This document shows, piece after piece, positions 10,219-20,475 of a stretch of DNA of 64,000 nt. Each line of letters starts with the position of its first letter. Positions within the stretch are counted from its first letter, which is position 1. Location: NCBI GenBank assembly GCA_030704615.1, contig CM060734.1, positions 63,196,042 through 63,260,041 of the forward strand, in the 5' to 3' direction. The DNA comes from Takakia lepidozioides (Eukaryota > Streptophyta > Takakiopsida > Takakiales > Takakiaceae). The translations under genes were made by a program, and so were the position numbers. The notes below the pieces were generated by a model, which searched no databases, was not told where the DNA came from, and worked only from the letters and a program-made list of their open reading frames with translations.

Positions 10219-10370
10219 TGGAGGGGGATATCGGCCAGGTGTTTGGCGTTTCCACCCTAGGGACTATGTGTATCTGCAGCAGACAGCGCCTATGACCTTG
10301 GATGTTACAACAGGACATGTGATTCTAAGGGTCAATGAGGTGTTGCTTTCAGGAGTGTTGATGTTTGGAG
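10219..10370 (+). pseudogene. integrase C-terminal fragment (copy A)
   Basis: Matches the region just before the PHD finger in element B (HPRDYVYLQQTAPMTLDVTT). Similarity ends near 10370, so the PHD finger is absent from this copy. Confidence 0.7.
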
Positions 10371-12662
10371 TGCACATGTGTTGTGTGGTTTTGGACAGTT
10401 GTGTAGCGATATATCACCAAATATTTCTCAATGCGAAACTCGTCTACCGCTATAAGGTTACTACTGAAGTTTTCGCCTCACTGAATTTGTGCAGACGTAC
10501 CGTATATATGCACCGGTCCTCTATACCCACTTATGGGAAGTCTTGTGTGTGTGGAAGCATGGATTCTAGGGTTTGAGAATCCTTTGTATGCATTATGGAG
10601 TCGATGGTGTGCGCCATGGCTTGTGGAGAGTGACTAAAGGCTTGTTAGAGCTAATTTCACTATCAAGCTAGGGTTAAGCAAGTTCAAAGTGTCATGGATG
10701 TTGTGGAAAAGAAGCCAAGGAGCTACATAGGCTTGGGCTTGAAGACAACAAGGGCAAGTACTTGGAGAGCACTAAGAAGCTCAAGAGGTTTTGAAAGGGA
10801 GCATATGAAGAAATCTTCCAATCATGGTGGTATGGAGCCAAGCTTAGGGCGCCATTGGAAGGGCTTGGAGAACATATGGTGGGAAATCCTTGAAGGGAAA
10901 TCATCATTCAATGTATGCATAGCTTCACCCTAACTATGTAATGTGACAAGAGGGGGAGACAATACTTGGTTATTCATGCTCTTGGTAGTGCGAGCTTTGT
11001 GGTGGATAGTTGACCAAACAAGTGGTGTATATGTGTAGCATGCTCTCCTGAGTTTGTAAGTTCAAGTTTGAGAAGGGGAGCTCTTGAACTAGCAAGAGGT
11101 GAAGGCCTTGAGATCCATTTGTGTGTGAAGTGGAGAGGTGTTGATTCATGTTATGATGAAGGAGAGCAACACATAGGCCAAGAGGTCATGGAACATGCAT
11201 TCAAATGAGCAAGGGGAACACATGGATGATGGATTGGTGCAAGACCCCAAATGAGGCATATGGCGTGAGAGTGGGATCCAAGGCGGATTGCTTGGGAGCA
11301 TTATTGTAAGTGACAAGCATTGCTCCTACACATTGAGATAATTTGTGTTGATTTGGAGCAATTGTCAAGTGATGAGGAACCACTCTTGGTTGCACATTGG
11401 GGTGGAAGAGAGCAAGAAGATGCCTCATATGACCACCTAGAGACCATATTTTTGCTTGAGTAGAAGCATAGAAGTCAAAGACTTGCATTCTAGCTCTTCA
11501 TTACAAACCCTAGTAATGTATGCTCAGACTATACCTCTGTTAGTATACCAAACAAGAGCTTGTCCCTTTGACTATACCTCTGTTGAGGTATCACCATATG
11601 TGAACCCTAATGTGAGACTATACCTCTGTTAGTATACCAAACATGAGCTTGTCCATTTTACTATACCTCTACTGAGGTATCACCATATGTGAACCCTAAT
11701 CAGCTCAGACTATACCTTTGTTAGTATACCAAATAGGAGCTTGTCCCTTTGACTATACCTCTGTTGAGGTATCACCATATATGAACCCTAATGTGAGACT
11801 ATACCTCTGTTAGTATACCAAACAGGAGCTTGTCCATTTTACTATACCTCTATTGAGGTATCACCATATGTGAACCCTAATCAGCTCAGACTATACCTCT
11901 GTTAGTATACCAAACAGGAGCTTGTCCCTTTTACTATACCTCTGTTGAGGTATTACCATATGTGGACCCTAATCAGCTCAGACTATACCTTTGTTAGTAT
12001 ACCAAACAGAACCCTCATTTTCAGACTATACCTCTGTAAGGGTATCATCAACATAAGGGACCTTAGCAACCTCAAACTATACCTCTGTTAAGGTATCAAC
12101 ATTGACAGGACTTAATAAAATTTAAGGGCTTTTGGAGGATTTGTGGGCCCTTGGAGGAGTGTTTAGAGGATCATTGGGGTCCTTGGAGGAGTATTGGAGG
12201 ACCCTTCGAGGAGCTTTGGTGGACAATGTTGAAGAGCTCTTGAAGGATTGATTGAGGGATATTTGAAGGATACTTGCCACGGCCATACAAGTGAGTGGAT
12301 AGAGAGAGGAGGGAGAGTGGTGGGATGAGAACATTCTAGGGTTAGGAATTGCTTTAGTTTCTCTTCTCCATAGTCTTTCACCATCTCTGTAAGGCCAAAA
12401 CCTCTCCGTAGGTGGAGGCATGAGTCAGTCCGGATTTGGGCTGGGGTGTCTTGCAGAAGCGACATTGTGGAGTGCTTTTGGTGTGGGGGAGTTACTGTTT
12501 TGATTTTCTTGTATTTGGATCCCCTCCACACCTGCATGCTTGACTGTGCGCCATGTCAGTTTTGTGTGGGCGCTTGTTTTCATAGGAGGTTGGTCCGGAT
12601 TTGATCACCGGTTAATCCTAGAGCGTGCTGTGGGTGGTGAGGCTGGGGTGATGACCAGTCAG
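10371..12662. other. spacer between gypsy copies
   Basis: No gene seen. It includes the hairpin tandem repeat at 11527-12100 and, after it, a degenerate GGAGGA-type repeat (12121-12260). A purine run at about 10949-10963 could be a retroelement polypurine tract. Part of this region may be the undetected 5' LTR of element B, but I find no matching copy downstream. Confidence 0.5.
11527..12100 (+). repeat. tandem repeat with hairpin-forming units
   Basis: Five units of about 88-93 bp, plus degenerate partial units at the right end. Each unit has a first half with actatacctctgttagtata and a second half with ATACCTC-TGTT-GAGGTAT, a 7-bp stem with a 4-base loop. Unit ends alternate between gtga and cagctca, giving a higher-order dimer of about 180 bp. 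Not a CRISPR array: spacers are not unique. Confidence 0.9.
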
Positions 12663-12863
12663 ACCATCATTGTTCTCTTATGGTAAGGCTGGGTTGATGA
12701 CCAGTAGACCATAGGCGGTGGATGCAGGTGCAAGTACAGATCTACGTTAGAAACCTATTATTCCTGCTTGAACCAGTAGCTGCAACAGGTTCTCTACCCG
12801 ATTACCTTGTGGAAAGGGGGATTAGAGACAGGTTTACAACAGGTGTGGTTGTGAGTTTTCATC

Positions 12864-14529
12864 ACGGAGGTGCCACCAGTTCCTGAGGAGAATGCCGGTA
12901 CGAGCACCAGCGATACTAGTGGGTATACAAGACGAGGTGTGCGGTTTAGACCACCTTCACCTTCAGTGTCTTCTGAGGAAGGTTCAGACTCGGAGTCAGG
13001 AGGATTCTCGCCGAGGGTGCAAGCCATTTCCATGCCATTGTTGTGGGATACGATGGAGGAAATGTACGGAGCTACTAAGGGGCCACGACGGTACTCTGGA
13101 GCTGTGGGCACCATCGAGCTTGATGATTTCATATAAGACTTTGATAGTTGGTATGATTTGCAGCAGATGCGTAATCCACAACTGTTTACGCCTTTTATAG
13201 CGTGGAAGGGGCTGTTTCAGCACCTTGAGGGGTCGCCTATGGATGACTATCATGAGTTTAGGCGGGGAAATGAGGTGGAGATTGAGGAGTGGTGACAATA
13301 TTGGTCACTTGACTATGTCTCCATCACTAGAGGCACAAGGGCAGCGGCGATACCAGCAACTACACCAACATCCCCAACTGCAAGCACTCGTAGTGAGACA
13401 AGTAAAGATGGAGCTGGGAAATTCACTCAAGCTCCTGCTGCAGCACCAACACCCGTGCCTGCCTTTAACCCAGTTGTGGAGTTCTTCGAGGAGTTGGGGA
13501 GAAACTACCAGGGGATAAGGACGGAGAAGTTGCGGAGCTTGCAAGAGTTCCAGCGCAAGCCTACTGAGAGTTTGAGGGAGGCTTACACACGCATGAGGCG
13601 ATTGATAAATGTAACCCAAGGAGTTACGGAAGCTCAAGCAGTCCAATTTTGGTATGGGATATTGGACAAAGAGCTGAGGAGAAGGGTGCGGGATGCAACT
13701 CTCCTACAAGTGGACCAACCCACCTTAGCAAACGTGTTTTTGCTCGCAGGCTGAGTGAGTGGTCATGGTGGGGTTTGGTAAGGAGACACAACAAAGCGGG
13801 GCTCCTAGCCAACAACAACCAATACCCCAACGTGCTCAAGGCAACAAGGGGGCTCAGGCGAAGCCCAGGAAAGGACAGAGAGGATCTCAATTGCAGAGGT
13901 CATTTCCTTCATTCTCAGGCCAACAACAGTCGGGTGTGACATATTGGGATTGTGGAGGATCCCATGTTAAGAGAGATTGCCCGGAGAGAGGCAAAGGGCC
14001 GGCACAGGCACAACCTACACAACTACAGTGTGGGCATTGTGGCAAGTATGGGCATGAGGAGGCCCATTGTTATGACTTGCCTCCTGAGCTACGGCCAGGC
14101 CAGTTCCAAGGAAACAATGGTGGCCGAGGACAAGGCAATATAGTCCAGAGAGGTAGAGGAGGCAGAGGTCGCAACCAAAACCAGGGAGCACAAGGTCAAG
14201 GTCAAGGTCATGACCAAGGCATGGTGGATAGGCTTGCCCAACTAGAGCAACGTCTTGCTACCATGGCCACTACGCATGTTGTGCCAGCTCCAAGGCCTGA
14301 GGTTCAAGCCCCACCTGCACAACCTCCTATGCCTAGGGAAGACCACATTGGTATGGGCTTCATGTGTGGAGCCGCACTTGCAGGACCATTGCATGTGGAC
14401 TCTGCAGCTGCTGTCACTCGAGCAGCAACGCGTGCTCCTGAGCCAAGAGGAGCAGATGTGGATTTTGATCCACAAAGAGGGGAAGCAAGTCGACAGACAA
14501 GGCTTCCACAGTTTTTTCACATTGGCTGA
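12864..14529 (+). pseudogene. gag with two zinc knuckles (element B)
   Basis: The expected start codon reads ACG at 12864-12866, while copy A has ATG there. The capsid-like part (to 13754) includes FEELGRNYQGIRTEKLRSLQ and LREAYTRMRRLINVTQGVTE, with in-frame stops near 13134 (TAA) and 13292 (TGA). A frame change near 13755 leads to the nucleocapsid part (13759-14529). That part holds a damaged first knuckle (YWDCGGSHVKRDC, first Cys replaced by Tyr), an intact second knuckle (CGHCGKYGHEEAHC), and a Gly/Arg/Gln-rich tail of RNA-binding type. A T-run at 14512-14517 lies where the frame must change into pro. Confidence 0.85.
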
Positions 14530-15747
14530 GACAGTGCCAACTACGCCATCGATGGTACCCGCTCCCCCAAGTGTGTCAGAGGTAGAGCCACGAGTGCCAG
14601 TGGGGAGAATTGGTGTGGCTCGGGAAATGCCAGTGGATGGTGCTGCAAAGCAAGGTGCAGCCAGTACATTGTTGAGGGCGGCTACGGCTATTTGCCAAGC
14701 TCCATTGTTTTCTGCAATGACCATTGCAATGCCAGGGATTCGTCCAGCTGCTCTATTCAGACTAGGTGCTAGACTCTGTGAGAGTGGTGATGCATCGACA
14801 CTATCTGTGGAGATAGCAGATAAGGTGCAGTCTATGGATGCTTTGGATTGGAGGGTGAAGTCAGCCACAGCTGTGCCATGGCAAGCGGCAGCTGCAAGGT
14901 TACAGGAGTTGCCAGCTAGACCAGCCATTGAGCGTAGTATGGTGACTCCTGGGGTAGTCCTGGTGGACAATCAGGATGGTGTAATTCAGTTGGGTGGCCC
15001 AGCCGGGATGATGTATAGGCCACTACGGGTCTTGTTGGACTCAGGAGCACAGCCATTGATGTTGGGAAGAGCAGCAATTGCAGGCTTGGGCCTTATAGAG
15101 GCGGATTTGGAGCCTTGTCATTTCAAAATTCAAACATCTTTGGGCGGTTTAGAGAAGGCACGAGGGATTACACGCCATGAGCTCTTCATTCGATTACAGC
15201 CGGATCATCCTACGGACGGCTCAGTCATGAGAGCTAAAGCCATTGTTACGGACGCGATGTCTTATGATGTGCTTGCTGGTGGGGCAGTGTTATACCCCAT
15301 GGGATTGACTCTGGACTTTTGGGAGGAAACGACATCCTACAGGCCGGAATGGCAGTTAGGAGATGGCCGACGTGCACTGCTTCCAGTGCGGTTTATTGGG
15401 AATGTAGCGGTGGATCATAGGAACATGATGCCCACATTGGCTGCATTCTCAGGGGTGGTGGCTTGGGGTGGTGAGCTCTTGGAGGGCAATAGCCATGCAG
15501 ATGATAGGCCATCACCTGATGAGGAAAAACAATTGGCATACAAGGCTGATTTGCTTCCTCATGTGCCTGTGCATATTCCACTGTGGGGTACGGTTGGGAA
15601 TTTGCATCAAGTAGCAGGCGAGTGTGTGCACCAAGCATGGCAGGAGGCCTTTCCATTGGTGAGTGAGGGGAGTTCAGTGACATCACCTGGACCTCCTGAG
15701 TTAGCTCCTTTGGACACAGTGCCCATTACCTGGCAACCACCTGACTC
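14530..15747 (+). pseudogene. aspartic protease and linker (element B pol)
   Basis: First part of the pol frame. The retropepsin active site is VLLDSGAQPLMLGRAAI (DSG at about 15038-15046). It is followed by a predicted beta-rich segment, and no stop interrupts up to the methyltransferase. A long linker rich in Pro and acidic residues leads straight into the methyltransferase, so the enzyme would be made as part of the polyprotein and presumably released by this protease. Confidence 0.82.
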
Positions 15748-16923
15748 AGGGATTTGTTTGCTAGACTTGTTTGGAGGCATGAGCACTGGGCTTGCAGGAG
15801 TATTGCAAGCAGGGATTAAAGTACGCAAGTACTTGTATGTGGAGAAGGATGAGATAGCTTAGCGTATTGCTATGTGCCACATCGCCTTGCTCACACACTA
15901 GTATCCCAAGTTGTTGCATCTCTCAGCAATTCAAGGGTATCAAAAGGCCTTGCCAGCAGACATTACCTTGCTGGGGGCGGATGATTTGGACCGGCATGGT
16001 GCCATTGACTTGGTGATAGCTGGATGGCCTTGCCAATGACACTCTCCCGCAGGTCATGGGAATGGCTTGCATGATGCACGATCGCATTTGTTTTGGGAGA
16101 TGTTGCGAGTGTTGCGTGACTTGCAGGTGAGGCAAGTGCAACCTCCAGCTTACATCCTGGAGAATGTTCCTCTCATGGGGGATTCTTGCGCCAGGGTTAT
16201 GGCTAGTGTGCATCAGATCCGGTCATGGATTGGACCAGCTGTATTGTTGGATGCAGCAGCAGTGGGTTCACGGGTACATAGGCCTAGGTTGTGGTGGACC
16301 AATCTTGCACCACCAGAGTTGCTCAAGAGAGCCTATGATTCCATTCAATGGCCACCCAACCTCACGGTTGAGGGCATTTTGGACCAAGGGAGGCAACCAC
16401 AAAGAGTGCGACATGATGACCGCCCACCTCTATTAGTGATAAATTGAGTAGGGCAGCCACGTGCAACCTTGCTTACGTTCATGAGCTTTTCCTCGTTTCA
16501 TGCTTTTAGAGACAATGGTCCTGGGTTGATTTGGGACAGTGTGCTACAACAATTGGTGGAGCCCAATGTGGATGAGCGAGAGCGGGCAATGGGATTTGCC
16601 ACGGGTACTACAACTGTGCCAGCTCTGTCAGAGGCATCACGACGCCAGGTGTTGGGTCAGGCAATGGATCTCAATTGCTTGACATGGGTCATTGGCTTGT
16701 GCATGGCTGAGCAACGGAGATTGCAAGCATTAGCGGCTACTTCTGCACTTCCATTGGATATTGCACCATCTCTGCCAACCGGGAGGGTGGAGGCAGTGAG
16801 TGGGGGCGAGCACAGGATCATGGGGTGCAAACACCCATGGCAGATGTGGGATGAGATGCGCAAAGAGAGAGTCATTGGATCTCTCAAGCAGCAGTATGAG
16901 GAGTGGGGAGAGCCATGGACTTA
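15748..16923 (+). pseudogene. C5 cytosine DNA methyltransferase domain inside pol (element B)
   Basis: Transfers a methyl group from SAM to C5 of cytosine in DNA. The motif order is canonical. Motif I is LLDLFGGMSTGLAGVLQAG (SAM binding), then KYLYVEKDE. Motif IV is IAGWPCQ with the catalytic Cys at 16031-16033. Motif VI is YILENVP, motif VIII RPRLWWTN, motif IX ERERAMGF, and motif X LGQAMDLNCLTW. Length is about 390 codons. Motif I with the following KVRKY-type segment looks closer to DNMT3/DRM enzymes than to DNMT1/CMT, although the PCQ box is of the general type; placement needs a tree. Stops: TAG at 15860, TAG at about 15899, TGA directly after PCQ (16037-16039), and TGA near 16447. The copy is dead. 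Confidence 0.9.
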
Positions 16924-18060
16924 GGATCAGTTGGAGGCCAAGATGGCCAAGGTTTTTGAAGAGGTTGCGAATGTTTCTTGGTCAGATGATGTTCTCAAGG
17001 TGGCTACGGCGGAGCAAGTGGAGGCTACGCCACAGTCAGATTGGGTGGACAAGGCCCAAGAGGTTGCTATCTAGCAACCAAAGGATTCGTCTCCTACCTC
17101 CGCGCCTGGTGTACCCAAGGTTGCAGTCACTGAGGACAATTGGGAACCAGATGTTGGACCTACAGTCACCGGAGGAGAGAAACGGAGGATCCAGCGATTT
17201 CTAAGGGCTTATAGAAATTGCTTTGCCTTCAGTTTGAAGGATTTGGGGAGTTTGAAGGGTCAGGAGATTCATATTGATTTAGCAAGTGACACGCCAATTT
17301 TTCGAAGGCCCAACAGGTATAGTGATATAGAGAGGTCTTTGATCCAGTCACGGACTATGGAGTTGTTCAAAGTTGGATTGGTGGAGTTGTCAGGCGGGGA
17401 GTATGCCTCGGCAACGGTGATGCCAGCTAAGAAGGATATCTATGGCAATTGGACAGAAAGGAGGATGTGTGGGGACTACCATCCTGTGAACCGTCAGATT
17501 AAGTCCGATAGATATGCCATGCCAACTCCAGAGGAGATCTTTGATGCCATTGGGCATGCAAAGGTGTTTAGCACATTGGACTTGCGATCCGGTTACCACC
17601 AGTTGCCAATCAAAGAGGCTGACAAGCAAAATATGGCATTCTGGGGGATTGACCAACATGGGAAGGATTGCTTGTACCAATGGCGGTTCCTACCGTTTGG
17701 GTTGAAGAATGCTCCTGCAAAGTTTCAGAGGGTTATGGATAAGATTCTTGCAGGGCTAGACTTCGCTCGGTGCTACATTGATGATATCATCATCTTTAGT
17801 GCCACGGTTGAGGAGCATGAGAGACATCTTCAGGTGGTGTTTGAGCGCTTGAGAGCGTATGGATTGAAACTACACCCTGGAAAGTGCAAGTTCTTCCACG
17901 ATCAGATTGAGTATTTGGGCCACGTGATATACCCTGGAGGATTGGATGTTCAACAGACAAAGGTGGAGGTCATTGCACGCATTCCACGCCCCATAGATGT
18001 AAGCAAAGTTCGTGCTTTAATGAGGTTGACAAACTATTATCGACGGTTTGTCAAGGGATT
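16924..18060 (+). pseudogene. Ty3/gypsy reverse transcriptase (element B pol)
   Basis: Begins after two stops (16921-16923 and about 17072) in the same frame. RT motifs are PTPEEIFDAIGHAKVFSTLD, LRSGYHQLPIKEADKQNMAF, FLPFGLKNAPAKFQRVMDKI and the catalytic box CYIDDIIIFS, which is intact. The thumb region shows YLGHVIYPGGLDVQQTK. The longest open stretch (from 17234) runs through RT into RNase H without interruption, so this is the best-preserved part of the element. Confidence 0.93.
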
Positions 18061-18642
18061 TAGCAGCATTGCAAAGGCTCTTACTAAGTTGATCAAGGTG
18101 GGTCAGGAGTGGCAGTGGGAGGAGGAGCAGGAAGAAGCCTTTGAGGAACTCAAGGCTCGATTGACTTCTGTGCCTATTCTGAGGCTGCTTATTCGGGGGC
18201 GGTCTTTCCAGCTACATACGGATTGGAGTATGCTGGGGATTGGAGCAGTGCTCACACAAGTGGATGATGAAGGAAGAGAGTTCATCGTGGCATATGCTAG
18301 CCGCTCGAACAATGATGCTGAGGCGAAGAATAGTTCTTATGAAGGGAGGTGTCTGGCTGCAGTATAGACAGTGACACATTTTAGATGCTACCTCTATGAC
18401 AATCTCTTCACCCTTGTCACGGATCACCAACCATTGAAGTGGTTGAAGGAGTCAGACAAGCTTACAGGGAAGCTTGCACGGTGGGCACTTATGCTTCAAG
18501 AGTAGGACTTCTAGGTGGTGCATCGAGTCGGTATAGTCAATCGGGATGTAGATGGATTGAGTCGTAATCCATGCACGAACGAGTATGATGATACTGGCGC
18601 TCGGTGGCATGATGAGACGGATGAGGAGATGGTGCTAGGATG
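18061..18642 (+). pseudogene. RNase H (element B pol)
   Basis: Shows SFQLHTDWSMLGIGAVLTQV with the first catalytic Asp, AYASRSNNDAEAKNSSYEG, and LFTLVTDHQPLKW. A TAG at 18365-18367 falls where the inverted copy has TGG. Two further TAG codons occur near 18503 and 18512; the inverted copy keeps Tyr and Gln there. Compared with copy A the disruption is clearly secondary. Confidence 0.9.
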
Positions 18643-19678
18643 ATATGCATCTGCCTTTTTGTGCATCCTAGCAATGGGAGCTCAAGCTAGTCCATCCCAT
18701 GCAATAGGTCATGTAGATAGTGTGCATGACAATCCAGAGACTAGTGAGGAGTTTGGTGGTGCTAAGGATGTGCATGAAGATGCAGCAGTGTTGGCATACC
18801 TTCGTACCGGAGAGACGACAGCCAGTGTGACTGTTAAAGAGAGAGATCGGGTCCTACAACGAGCCAAGAGATTCAAGTGGGAGGGGACTCACCTACTCCG
18901 AGTATGGGAGGATGGACGAGTGAGGATTATGCCTCATCCAACACAACGAGCGCGATTGATACGCCATGCCCATGAGGAGTTGGGATATTTTGGGGTGCGG
19001 CGCACTCATAGTTTGCTGCAAGGACAATATTGGTGGCGGGGCATGCACACGGATGTGCAACAATTACTGGCAAGATGCATGGTGTGTGATAGAGTGCGGG
19101 CTTCTTTCAATGCAGCTACTCCACAATTGCATCATTTACTCATTATGGGTTTGGGCTATCGTTGGAGTCTTGACTTCGCAGGCCCATTGCCATTAACTAT
19201 TCACCATAACAAATATGTGCTGGTGATGGTGGAACATTTCTCCAAATGGATTGAATTGGTGGCATTTCCTGACAAGACAAGTGAGGGGGTTGCGTATGCA
19301 TTCTTAGATCTAGTGCTTAGCCAATTTGGTGCTCCAGCCAAGGTACTCACGGACCAGGGGAGAGAATTCTTGGGAGAGTTTCAGGCTTTGTGTGAGTAAA
19401 CCTTGATAGATCACCGCACTACTTCTCGGGATCATCCCGAGGCTGATGGCTTGGCCGAGAGGGTTGTGCAAACAGTCAAGCGAGGCTTGCGCAAGTATTG
19501 TTTGCAGAAGGGACACTTGGGAGATTGGGACCTTCAGCTACCTTGGTTGGCTATGAACTACAAGTTTTGCAAACAAGCATCACTTGCCTCGTTCTCGCCT
19601 TATTTTCTTCTTTTTGGCCGAGAGTCAGATTTGCCTGCATCTATTCGCAGGGGAGACTACAGTAGTCCTCAACCTTGA
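18643..19678 (+). pseudogene. integrase (element B pol)
   Basis: The N-terminal zinc-binding region is HAHEELGYFGVRRTHSLLQG then ARCMVCDRVRA; the second His of the HHCC set is Tyr here but His in copy A. The catalytic core has SLDFAGPLPLTIH, LTDQGREFLGEF and the Glu in DHPEADGLAERVVQT, so all three DDE residues are present. A TAA at 19397-19399 lies between the second Asp and the Glu. The frame ends at 19678 and coding similarity continues in another frame. Confidence 0.9.
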
Positions 19679-20208
19679 TGATCCGGATGTGTGGACACAA
19701 GCATGTGCCCAACGGGCAGAGTTGTTCAAGAGAGTCATGCCTATGGCTTTTGAGAACCTTGCTATTGCCCAACACCGAGACACATTGAGGTACGTCACTA
19801 TACGTGGAGGGGGATATCGGCTAGATGTTCTTCCATCCTGGGGACTATGTGTATTTGCAGCAGACAGCGCCTACGACCTTGGATGTCACAGTAGGTCGTG
19901 TGATTCTAAGGGTCCGGGAGGTGTTGCCTTCAGGAGTGTTGATTCTGGAGGGTCGAGATGGCATGGTATGGAAGGACCATGTGCACAATTGTGCGCCATG
20001 TCACCTTTCACATGTGGATGGGAGGATAGATCCCAACCTTGCAGTGGTACCTGCAGGGTTGCGTTGCATGCTATGTGTGCATGCTGGTGGTGCCGCGACC
20101 ATGTTGGTGTGTGACAAATGCTCAAGGGGGTGGCACATGGGATACTTGACACCGCCACTTGAGGAGGTTCCTAGTGGAGAATGGTTGTGTCCACGATGCC
20201 TTGGATAG
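19679..20208 (+). pseudogene. integrase C-terminus and PHD finger (element B)
   Basis: The first segment (DVWTQACAQRAELFKRVMPM) is in one frame. After another shift, 19825-20208 reads HPGDYVYLQQTAPTTLDVTV, a typical integrase C-terminal beta barrel, and then a PHD finger: LRCMLCVHAGG, MLVCDKCSRGWHMGYLTPPL, GEWLCPRCLG. Seven of eight C4HC3 zinc ligands are visible; the Cys expected three residues after the His is Tyr. PHD fingers read histone H3 tails, so the module sits where chromoviruses carry a chromodomain and probably plays the same targeting role (inference). Confidence 0.85.
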
Positions 20209-20475
20209 AGGTAGTGGGGCATGACAGTGGTGAGGTTGACAAGTGATCCAAGGTCTAGCTAACGGGAGTTCAATGCCATGGACACCCAATTGAAGCCATG
20301 GATTGTAGGAAGGCGAGTAACGATGGGGCTATTTTTTCACCCGGCCTCTTGATCTATTGCCTTCAGATACTGGGACTTGGGCGATTGATGACCAAACGAT
20401 GATCTTATTGGGATGGATACTTGTCAGCTATCCGGTGTTAGAGGGACCTAATCACCAGCTAGGGGGGCGATTGTG

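Larger units (their letters stand above)
7548..10370 (+). mobile_element. rearranged copy of the methyltransferase-bearing gypsy family (copy A)
   Basis: Pieces are colinear with element B except where noted. 7548-7770 matches the leader and gag start (12663-12876). 7771-8619 matches the methyltransferase (about 15971-16845). 8620-9249 is an LTR of a different family. 9262-10218 matches RNase H and integrase N-terminus (18010-18985) but inverted. 10219-10370 matches the integrase C-terminal region (about 19807-19955) in forward orientation. So one copy suffered a roughly 3.1-kb internal deletion, an inversion, and acquired a foreign LTR. Confidence 0.85.
12663..20475 (+). mobile_element. Ty3/gypsy element carrying a DNA methyltransferase and a PHD finger (element B)
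   Basis: Plus-strand gypsy-type element with order gag, protease, C5 DNA methyltransferase, RT, RNase H, integrase, PHD finger. Protease through integrase share one frame (14255-19678), broken only by in-frame stops. Gag and the C-terminal part are in other frames. A purine tract (AGGGGGGCGA, 20461-20470) followed by TGTGGTATAG at 20472 may mark the start of a 3' LTR, but no matching 5' LTR was found. The left edge is where similarity to copy A begins. The enzyme could methylate the element's own cDNA or target sites; that role is inference. Confidence 0.88.

Noticed and set aside
11527-12100. CRISPR-like look of a regular repeat array
   Set aside because: The whole unit repeats, including the would-be spacers, and the genome is eukaryotic.
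14242-14970. 242-codon antisense ORF
   Set aside because: It is the shadow of the gag-pro coding frame on the other strand.
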